From positions 11,560,665-11,624,664 of the forward strand of contig NC_066583.1 of assembly GCF_024323335.1 (NCBI RefSeq): 64,000 nucleotides of DNA, in the 5' to 3' direction. The position numbers and the translations under genes are program-made. Under the pieces are notes generated by a model that did not search any database, had not been told where the DNA came from, and was given only the letters and a program-made list of their open reading frames with translations. Below are positions 31,312-41,563 of this stretch, piece by piece. The number at the start of each line of letters is the position of its first letter. Positions within the stretch are counted from its first letter, which is position 1. This stretch comes from Lathyrus oleraceus. Its lineage: Eukaryota > Streptophyta > Magnoliopsida > Fabales > Fabaceae.

Positions 31312-34300
31312 ATGGATCAAGTTCAATTAGAGTTGGCTGAGATGAAGGCTAACATGGCCCAGTTTATGAATATGATGCAAGGGGTTGCACAAGGTCAGGA
31401 AGAGCTTCGAGCCATGGTTCAGAGACAAGAGGCTGCAATTCCACCGGTCAACCATGCTCCGCCAGAGGGAGGCCCGGTCAATGATAATAATGTCGCTGCT
31501 GCTGTACCCATCAACAACTATGCTACAGGTGATGAGTTGGGGGGTATTCGAATCAACGGTCAACCTATTGCTCCAGATGCCGCTAATGCCAGAGTAGTCC
31601 GTGCCCCGGCCCGTAATCCTGTTCCGATTGTTGACAGACAAGAGGATATGTTCACTCTGCTCAGTGAAGACGAAGACGTTCTGGGAAGAGTTAATGAGAG
31701 GGATCGTAAAGTTGATGCCCTTGCTGAGAAAATTAGAGCTATGGAATGTCAAAATTCTCTCGGTTTTGATGTTACCAATATGGGGTTGGTGGAAGGTTTG
31801 AGAATCCCTTACAAGTTCAAAGCACCGTCCTTCGATAAATACAACGGTACTTCTTGCCTTCGCACCCATGTGCAGGCTTATTATCGAAAAATCTCTGCGT
31901 ATACCGATGATGAAAAGATGTGGATGTATTTTTTCCAAGATAGTCTATCTGGGGCTTCTTTGGACTGGTACATGGAATTGAAGAGAGATTCTATCCGCTG
32001 TTGGAGGGATCTGGGTGAGGCCTTCTTGAGGCAATATAAACATAACATGGACATGGCACCGAGCCGGACTCAGCTGCAGAGTCTTTGTCAGAAATCCAGT
32101 GAGAGCTTCAAGGAGTACGCCCAGAGGTGGCGCGAACTGGCTGCTAGAGTTCAACCCCCTATGCTGGAGAGGGAGTTGACAGATATGTTTATCGGTACTC
32201 TTCAAGGTGTGTTTATGGACCGGATGGGGAGCTGCCCATTCGGTAGTTTTTCTGATGTTGTCATTTGTGGAGAGAGGACTGAGAGCTTAATTAAAACTGG
32301 GAAGATCCAAGATGTTGGTTCCTCTTCTTCTAAGAAGCCGTTTGCTGGGGCACCTCGTCGAAGAGAGGGTGAAACTAATGCTGTTCAACACCGCAGAGAT
32401 CAGAACAGAATTGAATACCGTCAAGCTGCTGCAGTAACCATTCCGGCACCTCAACCTCGTCAACAACAACAACAAAGAGTTCAACAACCGCAACAACAAC
32501 AACAGCAACGTCCGTATCAGCCCAGACAAAGGATGCCTGATCGACGTTTTGATTCGCTACCCATGTCATACGCCGAACTGCTGCCCGAACTACTCAGGTT
32601 GGGGATGGTTGAGTTGCGTACAATGGCTCCGCCTACAGTATTGCCTCCTGGGTACGACGCCAACGTCCGTTGTGACTTTCACTCTGGGGCACCAGGGCAT
32701 CATACTGAGAAGTGTCGGGCTCTCCAGCACAAGGTCCAAGATTTGATCGATGCCAAAGAAATCAACTTCGCTCCAGTGCCTAACGTCGTAAACAACCCTA
32801 TGCCTCAGCATGGTGGGCATAGAGTGAACAATATTGAGGGGAAAGAAGCTGAAGATCTGGTTGTTAATGTTGATGATGTTCAGACTTCTCTGCTAGTTGT
32901 GAAGGGCCGTCTGCTGAATGGGGGTGTCTACTCGGGCTGTGATGAGGATTGTTTGGGCTGTGCAGAATCTGAGAATGGTTGCGACCAGTTAAGGGCCGGT
33001 ATCCAGGGTATGATGGATGAAGGTTGTTTGCAATTCAGTAGGGCTGTAAAAGATCGTGGAACAGTGTCAACTATCACCATTTACTTTAAACCGTCTGAAG
33101 GGCGTGGACAAAGGGTCGTTAGTGCACCTGCAACAAATGGTACCCCAGTTACCATTTCCGTGCCTGTAACCATCAGTGCTCCAACTACTATCGCCGCGTC
33201 TGGAAGAAGGGCTGTTGAGAATAGTAGAGCCGTGCCGTGGAAGTATGATAATGCTTATCGCAATAACAGAAGGGCTGAAAGTCAGACGAGACCAGTGAAT
33301 CAAGCTCCATTGACAATTGGTTTACCAAATAGAGTTCCTGCAACTGTTGGTCCGGCTGTGGACAATGTAGGGGGTCCAGGAGGTTTTACCAGAAGCGGTC
33401 GTCTGTTCGCACCGCAACCTTTGAGGGACAATAATGCTGAGGCTCTCGCCAGAGCAAAGGGTAAACAAGCTGTGGTTGAGGAAGAACCTGTCCAGAAGGA
33501 AGCGCCCGAGGGGTCATTTGAGAAGGACGTGGAGGAGTTTATGAAGATAATCAAGAAGAGTGACTACAAGATTGTAGATCAGTTGAATCAAACTCCGTCC
33601 AAGATTTCTATACTTTCACTGCTGTTGTGCTCTGAGGCACACCGTAATGCCTTGCTGAAGATGTTGAATCTGGCTTACGTGCCTCAGGAGATTTCTGTCA
33701 ATCAACTGGAGGGTGTGATGGCCAATGTGAGCACCAGGCATGGTGTAGGATTCACCAACCTGGACTTACCGCCTGAAGGGCGAAACCATAACAAAGCCTT
33801 GCACATCACCATGGAGTGCAAGGGGGCAGTGTTGTCTCACGTATTGGTAGATACCGGGTCGTCGCTGAATGTGCTGCCTAAGCAGATTCTGAAGAAGATT
33901 GATGCGGAAGGGTTTGTGCTTACTCCCAGTGACCTGATCGTTCGTGCTTTCGACGGATCCAAACGTTCTGTGTGTGGGGAAGTTACCTTGCCTATGAAGA
34001 TAGGTCCGGAGGTATTCGATATCATCTTCTATGTTATGGACATCCAGCCCGCCTATAGTTGTTTATTGGGGCGTCCATGGATTCATGCAGCAGGGGCAGT
34101 CTCGTCGACTCTCCATCAGAAACTCAAGTATGTCTGGAACGGCCAGATTGTGACTGTGCGCGGTGAAGAAGAGATTCTGGTGAGTCACCTATCCTCGTTC
34201 AAGTATGTTGAGGTGGATGGCGAGATCCACGAAACCTTATGCCAGGCGTTTGAGACTGGGGCTCTTGAGAAAGTGGCGTACGCTGAGCAGAGGAAGCCAG

Positions 34301-34629
34301 GTGCTTCAATTACTTCTTACAAGCAGGCTAAGGAGGTTGTTGATTCTGGCAAAGCTGAAGGCTGGGGCAAGATGGTGGATTTGCTTGTCAAAGAAGACAA
34401 ATTTGGCGTTGGTTACGAGCCTCTCCAAGCAGAGCAGAATGGTCAAGCGGGTCCGAGTACCTTTACCAGCGCTGGGCTGATGAATCATGGCGACGTCTCT
34501 GCAACCGGTAGTGAAGACTGTGACAGTGATTGTGATTTGGACAACTGGGTTCGCCCGTGTGCACCAGGGGGGTCTATCAACAACTGGACGGCTGAAGAAG
34601 TGGTTCAAGTTACTCTTCTGACAGAGTAA
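31312..34629 (+). CDS. gag-pro: Ogre Gag-protease polyprotein
   Basis: An intact 1105-aa ORF. The N-terminal helix resembles that of the minus-strand element's Gag. A capsid-type Gag domain lies around 165-340 (FKAPSFDKYNGTSCLRTHV, WYMELKRDSIRCW). A Gln-rich stretch follows at about 383-408. Zinc module 1 is C454-x2-H457-x5-H463-x4-C468; module 2 is C543-x3-C547-x2-C550-x6-C557. Each is followed by a similar IQ-x2-MD or VQDLID helix. The protease active site is D847-T-G (VDTGSSLNVLP), with LLGRPWIHAAGAV. After protease come a conserved GWGKM...FGVGY segment and an acidic DSDCDLDNW tail. The stop codon GAG TAA overlaps the predicted splice donor, so splicing would extend it into Pol. Confidence 0.95.
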   Translation: MDQVQLELAEMKANMAQFMNMMQGVAQGQEELRAMVQRQEAAIPPVNHAPPEGGPVNDNNVAAAVPINNYATGDELGGIRINGQPIAPDAANARVVRAPARNPVPIVDRQEDMFTLLSEDEDVLGRVNERDRKVDALAEKIRAMECQNSLGFDVTNMGLVEGLRIPYKFKAPSFDKYNGTSCLRTHVQAYYRKISAYTDDEKMWMYFFQDSLSGASLDWYMELKRDSIRCWRDLGEAFLRQYKHNMDMAPSRTQLQSLCQKSSESFKEYAQRWRELAARVQPPMLERELTDMFIGTLQGVFMDRMGSCPFGSFSDVVICGERTESLIKTGKIQDVGSSSSKKPFAGAPRRREGETNAVQHRRDQNRIEYRQAAAVTIPAPQPRQQQQQRVQQPQQQQQQRPYQPRQRMPDRRFDSLPMSYAELLPELLRLGMVELRTMAPPTVLPPGYDANVRCDFHSGAPGHHTEKCRALQHKVQDLIDAKEINFAPVPNVVNNPMPQHGGHRVNNIEGKEAEDLVVNVDDVQTSLLVVKGRLLNGGVYSGCDEDCLGCAESENGCDQLRAGIQGMMDEGCLQFSRAVKDRGTVSTITIYFKPSEGRGQRVVSAPATNGTPVTISVPVTISAPTTIAASGRRAVENSRAVPWKYDNAYRNNRRAESQTRPVNQAPLTIGLPNRVPATVGPAVDNVGGPGGFTRSGRLFAPQPLRDNNAEALARAKGKQAVVEEEPVQKEAPEGSFEKDVEEFMKIIKKSDYKIVDQLNQTPSKISILSLLLCSEAHRNALLKMLNLAYVPQEISVNQLEGVMANVSTRHGVGFTNLDLPPEGRNHNKALHITMECKGAVLSHVLVDTGSSLNVLPKQILKKIDAEGFVLTPSDLIVRAFDGSKRSVCGEVTLPMKIGPEVFDIIFYVMDIQPAYSCLLGRPWIHAAGAVSSTLHQKLKYVWNGQIVTVRGEEEILVSHLSSFKYVEVDGEIHETLCQAFETGALEKVAYAEQRKPGASITSYKQAKEVVDSGKAEGWGKMVDLLVKEDKFGVGYEPLQAEQNGQAGPSTFTSAGLMNHGDVSATGSEDCDSDCDLDNWVRPCAPGGSINNWTAEEVVQVTLLTE

Positions 34630-34877
34630 TTTTCTGTTGTTTTGTCATTTTGCATGAAAACCCTACAATCTGCCCAAGGCGTAGTGATTCATTGTAGGGC
34701 CTCATCATGTTTTAATGATTATCATTAATGAAGGACATTTTTTGCAATCAAACTTTGTGATCCCTGTCTTTCTATTTTTTGTTTTCATCTTTTTTCAAAA
34801 ACAATAAAAATGGCAATGTTTTTGTTTTTTGTGACTTTATTGAACTCTTTTTCTAAAACAAAGCATTAAACATGCAG
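34626..34877 (+). other. Putative 252-nt Ogre intron
   Basis: The donor GA|GTAATT overlaps the gag-pro TAA, and the acceptor is CATGCAG ending at 34877. Exon 1 supplies two bases of a codon and exon 2 one, so the frame enters pol without a stop. The interior is T-rich near the acceptor (34750-34860). Same donor, phase and size class as in the minus-strand element. Splicing here is a published Ogre trait; these exact sites are my prediction. Confidence 0.8.
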
Positions 34878-37800
34878 AAGCGATCTTATGGCATTCACTA
34901 TGAACAGTTCTGTTATGGCTCAGTATGATTTCGACAATCCCATCTACCAAGCTGAAGAGGAGAGTGAGGAAGACTGTGAACTTCCTGCAGAATTGGTCAG
35001 ATTGTTGAAGCAGGAGGAAAGGGTCATCCAACCTCATCAGGAGGAGTTGGAGGTTGTTAATTTGGGTACTGAGGACGCCAAAAGAGAAATCAAGATTGGG
35101 GCTGCTTTAGAGGACTCTGTCAAGAGAAGGCTGATTGAGATGCTGAGAGAATATGTGGAGATATTCGCCTGGTCATATCAAGATATGCCTGGTTTGGATA
35201 CAGACATTGTGGTGCACCGATTACCTCTTAAAGAAGGATGTCCTTCGGTCAAGCAGAAGCTTCGTAGAACGAGTCCTGATATGGCAACTAAGATCAAGGA
35301 AGAGGTTCAGAAGCAGTGGGATGCAGGTTTTTTGGCTGTTACGAGTTATCCCCCATGGGTGGCCAACATCGTTCCTGTGCCGAAGAAGGATGGTAAAGTC
35401 AGAATGTGTGTCGATTACCGGGATTTGAATAGAGCGAGTCCGAAAGATGATTTCCCATTACCTCACATTGATGTATTGGTTGATAATACGGCTCAATCCT
35501 CGGTATTCTCTTTCATGGATGGTTTCTCTGGATATAATCAGATCAAGATGGCGCCAGAGGACATGGAAAAGACGACATTCATTACACCTTGGGGCACGTT
35601 CTGCTATAAGGTGATGCCATTTGGGCTAAAGAATGCTGGTGCTACCTATCAGAGGGCAATGACGACTCTCTTTCATGACATGATGCACAAAGAAATTGAA
35701 GTGTACGTAGATGATATGATTGCGAAGTCGCAGACAGAAGAGGAGCACCTGGTTAATTTGCAGAAGCTGTTTGACCGGTTGAGAAAGTTCAAGCTGAGGT
35801 TGAATCCGAACAAGTGTACGTTTGGGGTGAGATCAGGGAAGCTTTTAGGCTTCATTGTCAGTGAGAAAGGGATTGAGGTTGATCCAGCAAAAGTCAAAGC
35901 TATTCAAGAGATGCCTGAACCGAAAACGGAGAAGCAAGTCCGTGGGTTTTTAGGGAGATTGAACTACATTGCAAGGTTCATATCTCATCTAACAGCCACG
36001 TGCGAACCAATTTTCAAACTGCTCAGAAAGAATCAGGCGATCAAGTGGAATGATGATTGTCAGAAAGCTTTTGACAAGATTAAAGAGTATTTACAGAAAC
36101 CTCCAATCCTTATACCTCCAGTTCCAGGGAGACCTCTGATAATGTACCTGTCAGTGACTGAGAACTCGATGGGGTGTGTATTGGGACAACATGACGAGTC
36201 TGGTCGAAAAGAGCATGCCATATACTACCTTAGCAAAAAGTTTACCGACTGTGAAACAAGATATTCACTGCTCGAGAAAACTTGCTGTGCTTTGGCCTGG
36301 GCTGCTCGCCGACTGAGGCAGTATATGTTGAACCATACTACCTTATTGATTTCTAAGATGGATCCAGTGAAGTACATCTTTGAGAAACCAGCTCTCACCG
36401 GACGCGTTGCTCGTTGGCAGATGATTCTAACAGAATATGATATTCAGTACACGTCACAAAAGGCCATCAAAGGTAGTATTCTGTCAGACTACCTCGCCGA
36501 GCAACCGATTGAAGATTATCAGCCTATGATGTTTGAATTCCCTGATGAAGACATCATGTATCTGAAGATGAAAGATTGCGAAGAGCCTCTTGTCGAGGAA
36601 GGACCGGATCCTGATGACAAGTGGGCACTGATGTTTGATGGGGCTGTGAATATGAATGGTAACGGTGTTGGGGCAGTATTGATCAATCCTAAAGGTGCTC
36701 ATATACCTTTTTCTGCCAGATTGACGTTTGACGTCACCAATAACGAAGCTGAGTATGAGGCTTGTATCATGGGGATAGAAGAAGCCATTGATCTGAGGAT
36801 CAAAACGCTTGACATTTATGGAGATTCCGCTCTAGTGGTCAATCAAGTCAATGGAGATTGGAATACGAATCAGCCGCATTTGATTCCGTATAGAGATTAC
36901 ACCAGAAGAATACTGACGTTCTTCAAGAAGGTGAAGTTGTATCATGTCCCCCGGGATGAGAATCAAATGGCTGATGCCTTGGCTACTTTGTCATCTATGA
37001 TCAAAGTTCATTGGTGGAATCATGTGCCACATGTTGCGGTGAATCGACTCGAGAGGCCCGCGTATGTGTTTGCAGCCGAGTCTGTTGTGATTGATGAGAA
37101 GTCGTGGTATTATGACATCAAGAACTTCCTCAAGACTCAGGAGTATCCTGAAGGTGCGTCGAAGAATGACAAGAAAACCCTGAGAAGGCTAGCTGGAAGC
37201 TTCTATTTGAATCAGGATGATGTGTTGTATAAGAGAAACTTTGACATGGTCTTGCTCAGATGCGTGGACAGACCCGAGGCGGACATGTTAATGCAGGAAG
37301 TTCATGAAGGTTCCTTCGGTACTCATGCCGGCGGACATGCAATGGCTAAGAAATTGTTGAGAGCGGGTTATTACTGGATGACTATGGAATCCGATTGTTT
37401 CAAGTATGCTCGGAAGTGCCATAAGTGTCAAATTTATGCTGATAAGGTGCATGTACCACCAAGCCCTCTGAATGTCATGAATTCGCCTTGGCCGTTTGCC
37501 ATGTGGGGCATTGATATGATTGGGAAGATTGAGCCTACTGCTTCGAATGGACATCGCTTCATCTTGGTCGCGATTGACTATTTCACCAAATGGGTGGAAG
37601 CAGCTTCCTATGCTAACGTTACCAAACAAGTGGTTACCCGGTTCATCAAGAAAGAAATCATATGTCGTTATGGAGTTCCTGAGAGAATCATCACTGACAA
37701 TGGTTCGAATCTCAACAACAAGATGATGAAAGAGCTTTGTAAAGATTTCAAGATTGAACATCACAATTCTTCTCCCTACAGACCGAAGATGAATGGTGCT

Positions 37801-38355
37801 GTAGAAGCGGCGAACAAGAATATCAAGAAGATTGTGCAGAAGATGGTCGTTACGTACAAAGATTGGCATGAGATGCTGCCTTTCGCTTTGCATGGGTACC
37901 GTACCTCAGTACGTACGTCGACCGGGGCAACCCCTTACTCCCTTGTGTATGGTATGGAAGCCGTCCTACCTGTTGAAGTGGAGATTCCTTCTCTGAGAGT
38001 TTTATTGGATGTCAAGCTGGACGAAGCCGAGTGGATTCGTACGAGGTTTAATGAGTTAAGCCTTATCGAAGAAAGAAGGTTAGCAGCTGTATGCCATGGA
38101 CAGTTGTATCAGCGAAGGATGAAGCGAGCCTTTGATCAGAAAGTGCGTCCTCGAAGCTATCAGATCGGTGATCTAGTTTTGAAGAGGATCCTCCCTCCCG
38201 GTGCAGACAACAGGGGCAAGTGGACTCCTAATTACGAAGGTCCGTATGTTGTGAAGAAGGTCTTCTCCGGTGGAGCCTTGATGCTTACAACTATGGATGG
38301 TGAAGACTTTCCGTCTCCTGTTAACTCAGATGTAGTCAAAAAATACTTCGCATAA
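34878..38355 (+). CDS. pol: Ogre Pol: RT, RNase H, archaeal-type RNase H, integrase (exon 2)
   Basis: The ORF from ATG 34888 is 1155 aa and intact. RT has the YVDD motif at 273-276. Retroelement RNase H follows, then a second RNase H (FDGAVN, NEAEYEA, YGDSALV, ADALATL), the dual arrangement typical of Tat elements. Integrase has H806...C844-x2-C847 in the zinc region, catalytic D876, D937 and E973 (35 residues between the last two) and a C-terminal YEGPYVVKKV module without chromodomain. All catalytic residues I can place are present. It is made through splicing of the preceding intron rather than a frameshift. The 3' UTR begins 0-10 nt after its stop. Confidence 0.95.
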
Positions 38356-38364
38356 ATTGACCCG

Positions 38365-38559
38365 CTGGACAAAAAGAAAAAAAAGAGTCCAGGCAAAAAA
38401 AGGGCATCCCGGCGAACCAAAAAACAGAAAGGAAAGGTTCGGGCAAAAATTAGGGATAAAATAAAAAGAATTTGTACACCCGGTAAGTCGAAAACCCGCA
38501 AGGGCGGCTTAGGCAAAAATGGGTATCCCGGTGGATTGAAAACCCGAAAGGGCGATCCA
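38365..38559 (+). promoter_or_regulatory. Post-pol RNA structure module (four hairpins)
   Basis: Hairpin A is CTGGAC/GTCCAG (38365-38392). B is CGAACC/GGTTCG (38413-38441). C is TAAGTC/GGCTTA (38484-38511), enclosing CCC-GCAA-GGG (38495-38504). D is TGGATT/GATCCA (38532-38559), enclosing CCC-GAAA-GGG (38543-38552). The inner loops are GNRA type. Linkers repeat GGCAAAAA and GGGNATCCCGG. Stems A, C and D, and the inner stems, differ from 2031-2202 by paired changes. It begins within 10 nt of the pol stop. Confidence 0.8.
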
Positions 38560-38569
38560 GCCAAAAGAG

Positions 38570-39020
38570 GGATTAAAGCGAAGACTACAGTCTGAGTTGT
38601 CTGTACTTCATCAAGCTTTGTCATCTGCCATCTCGAAAGATGTGATCCGTCCAGTCATTCTTCTCAGAAAGCAAGGAGTTGGGAGGAAAACTGATGATCT
38701 GTGAGTTATAACAGAATTGGGAAATAGTGGATGCCGTGTTCACGTTGCCATTAGGATAGATTTTTCCTTTTGTGCGCAATTACCTCTTTCTAGGAATTGC
38801 CTCCCAATGTATTTGCCTTTTCAGGCACATTTTCAATCAATAAAAGTCGTTATTCAGATAAATAGCTCTTTGGTTTTTACTTTTACTGTTTTGTTTGCAA
38901 AAATGTCCGAATTTTTGATAAGCATTGCATATAAGAACATGAAGGCTAAACAACAGCTCGCAGGATGATGAAACATTTGAAAATCATTTTGAATGTTGAG
39001 GACACTTGAGCGTATCTTGT
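38570..39020 (+). other. Ogre 3' UTR, unique part
   Basis: No gene or clear repeat is seen between the post-pol structure and the motif cluster that follows; short open frames are unsupported. Confidence 0.5.
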
Positions 39021-39027
39021 CCATGTA

Positions 39028-39712
39028 TCCCCTGGGGGCATTTTGTTGTGCTGTTTTTCAGGTTGGCATCTGTGAGGACGTTCCTCAGCAGATATTTTCC
39101 CCAAGCAAGTATGGAAGCTATCAGAGCTATGTTCCCCTGCGGAGACGTCTGTGGATAGTGCCTTCTATTCCCCAACAGATCTAAGGATTGCCTATCCCCA
39201 ACAGGCCTGTATTTGCCGATTTCCTCCCGAGTGAGGCAGGTTCATTGAAATTTATCTCCAACATTTATCCTATCTGTGGACTGAAGGATATCCCCAGCGG
39301 AGTTTACCTTCCCCCAGCAGCAGTGCTATTCTCCAACATGAGTGAGAAGTCGTTGCTCTCCCTGCAGAGTCTCCCCGCAAAGTTGGAGTACCCGATCAGT
39401 TTTGGCTCCCCAGCCGGAGTTTTTTCATCATTTTTGCATTCTTGCATTTTAGTGATCATTGCATCCTCAAACTGCGTAGCATTCCCATTCAATATGGAAC
39501 ATTACGCCATAGAAAAATTCAAACATATGCATTCATGTGTTAACCTCACCAGACCGTATCCCCGGCCGAGGCGGATCATTTCATTCAACATCAGCACAGC
39601 AAGTCTGCAACAGTTGCTCTTGACAGCATTCAGGATTGATATCCCCACAAAGGTTTATTACCTCACCCGTTGGTGACAAAAAGTTTGTTTCTCCCTAGTG
39701 AGACCCCCAGCA
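39028..39712 (+). promoter_or_regulatory. Cluster of TCCCCAGC-type (PBS-complementary) motifs
   Basis: At least ten copies of TCCCCA(G/A)C-like motifs occur, including 39168-39180 (TTCCCCAACAGAT), 39195-39204, 39291-39304 (TCCCCAGCGGAGTT), 39309-39318, 39358-39374 (CCCTGCAGAGTCTCCCC) and 39407-39421. A further one at 40701-40714 is TCCCCAGTAGAGTC. The exact complement of the PBS is TCCCCAGCAGAGTCGCCA, so these resemble the 3' end of the primer tRNA and could pair with the PBS. Confidence 0.6.
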
Positions 39713-39798
39713 AGTGGTCAACCTTGCCTGGACATATCTAAAAAGTCGTCCTTGGGATACCGGTAAGTGTCATGCCAGCACCCGCGTGTGTTTCTTTG

Positions 39799-41450
39799 TT
39801 TGGTGTCGGTAAACACCATTGTTTCGGTGTCTGTAAACATCGAGTATTCTCCCCAGTCATCAGTAAATGTCTGGTTATCATTTTTGGTGTCGGTAAACAC
39901 CATTGTTTCGGTGTCTGTAAACATCGAGTATTCTCTCCAGTCATCAGTAAATGTCTGGTCATCATTTTTGGTGTCGGTAAACACCATTGTTTCGGTGTCT
40001 GTAAACATCGGGTTTTCTCCCCAGTCATCAGTAAATGTCTGGTCATCATTTTTGGTGTCGGTAAACACCATTGTTTCGGTGTCTGTAAACATCGAGTATT
40101 CTCCCCAGTCATCAGTAAATGTCTGGTCATCATTTTTGGTGTCGGTAAACACCATTGTTTCGGTGTCTGTAAACATCGAGTATTCTCTCCAGTCATCAGT
40201 AAATGTCTGGTCATCATTTTTGGTGTCGGTAAACACCATTGTTTCGGTGTCTGTAAACATCGGGTTTTCTCCCCAGTCATCAGTAAATGTCTGGTCATCA
40301 TTTTTGGTGTCGGTAAACACCATTGTTTCGGTGTCTGTAAACATCGAGTATTCTCTCCAGTCATCAGTAAATGTCTGGTCATCATTTTTGGTGTCGGTAA
40401 ACACCATTGTTTCGGTGTCTGTAAACATCGGGTGTTCTCCCCAGTCATCAGTAAATGTCTTGTCATCATTTTTGGTGTCGGTGAACACCATTGTTTCGGT
40501 AAACATCGGGTTTTCTCTCCAGTCATCGGTAAATGTCTGGTCATCATTGTTTTGATGTCAGTAAACATCGAGTCTCACCCCAGTCATCGGTAAATGTCTG
40601 GGTCATTTTTTGATGTCGGTAAACATCATCTTTCGATGTCAGTAAACATCGAGTCTTTTCTGCAGTCATCGGTAAATGTCTGATAATCCCCAGCTAGAAA
40701 TCCCCAGTAGAGTCATCGGTAAATGTCCTATCTGGTTTCCAGTTGCAAATATTTGTTTTCCTTAGTGAAGTGTTCCCCAGTCATCGGTAAATGTCTGGTC
40801 GTTTGGTTTTGATGTCGGTAAACATCATCTTTCGATGTCGGTAAACGTCGTGTCTCATCCCAGTCATCGGTAAATGTCTGGTCATGCTTTATTTCCTTGT
40901 TGATAAAATCAAGATCCCCAGAAGTCGTCGGTAAACGTCTTGTCTGATTACACCACAAAGATTTTGTTCCTCCCCCAAGTGGAGACGCCATCGGTAAATG
41001 GCCTTGTATGCTTCGATATCGGTAAATATCGAATGCCCAGTTTTAGACGCCATCGGTAAATGGCCCAGTTTTCTTCGATATCGGTAAATATCGAATTCTC
41101 AGTTGCAGCAGCCATCGGTAAATGGCCTTGTTGAAGTTGATATCGGTAAATATCAAGTTTGCTTTAAAGCCACCATCGGTAAATCGTCTTGTTTCCTTTC
41201 TACATCAATTTGTTTTCCCAGCAGCCATCGGTAAATGGTCTTGCTGAAGTTGATATCGGTAAATATCAAGTTTTAACCATCGGTAAATGGTTTTCACTCT
41301 TCAGAAGTTTGTTTTCCCGGCAGCCATCGGTAAATGGTCTTGCTGAAGTTGATGACGGTAAATATCAAGTTTCCAGTTTCTAACCATCGGTAAATGGTTT
41401 CGCTTTTCTGAAGTTGTCAATTGCAGGCGTCATCGGTAAATGACGTGGTT
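39799..41450 (+). repeat. 3' UTR hairpin array with constant loop CGGTAA
   Basis: More than 30 units share CGGTAA (variants CAGTAA, CTGTAA) between complementary arms. From 39803 to about 40520 it is a tandem repeat of 84 bp, three hairpins per unit (GGTGT/ACACC, GGTGT/ACATC, CAT/ATG). Farther on the stems diversify but remain paired: TCGATGT/ACATCGA (40633-40652), GCCAT/ATGGC (40987-41002), TTCGATAT/ATATCGAA (41012-41033), TTGATAT/ATATCAA (41137-41156), AACCAT/ATGGTT (41275-41292), CGTCAT/ATGACG (41428-41445). The base pair closing the loop is nearly always T-A. It gives rise to meaningless open frames on both strands. Confidence 0.9.
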
Positions 41451-41563
41451 CTCCTTGTATCATGTCCGGCAGAGTGCAAATTTCTACGGTTCTTGGTATT
41501 CAATCCCTGTTTACCCTGAAAGTCTGACAGCCATCGCTATCATCCGTTCGGGTTCCCAGCTGA

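Noticed and set aside
39718..40593. Long overlapping ORFs on both strands (about 260-276 aa each)
   Set aside because: They come from the 84-bp tandem repeat, whose length is a multiple of three, so frames stay open on both strands. The proteins are pure repeats with no domain.
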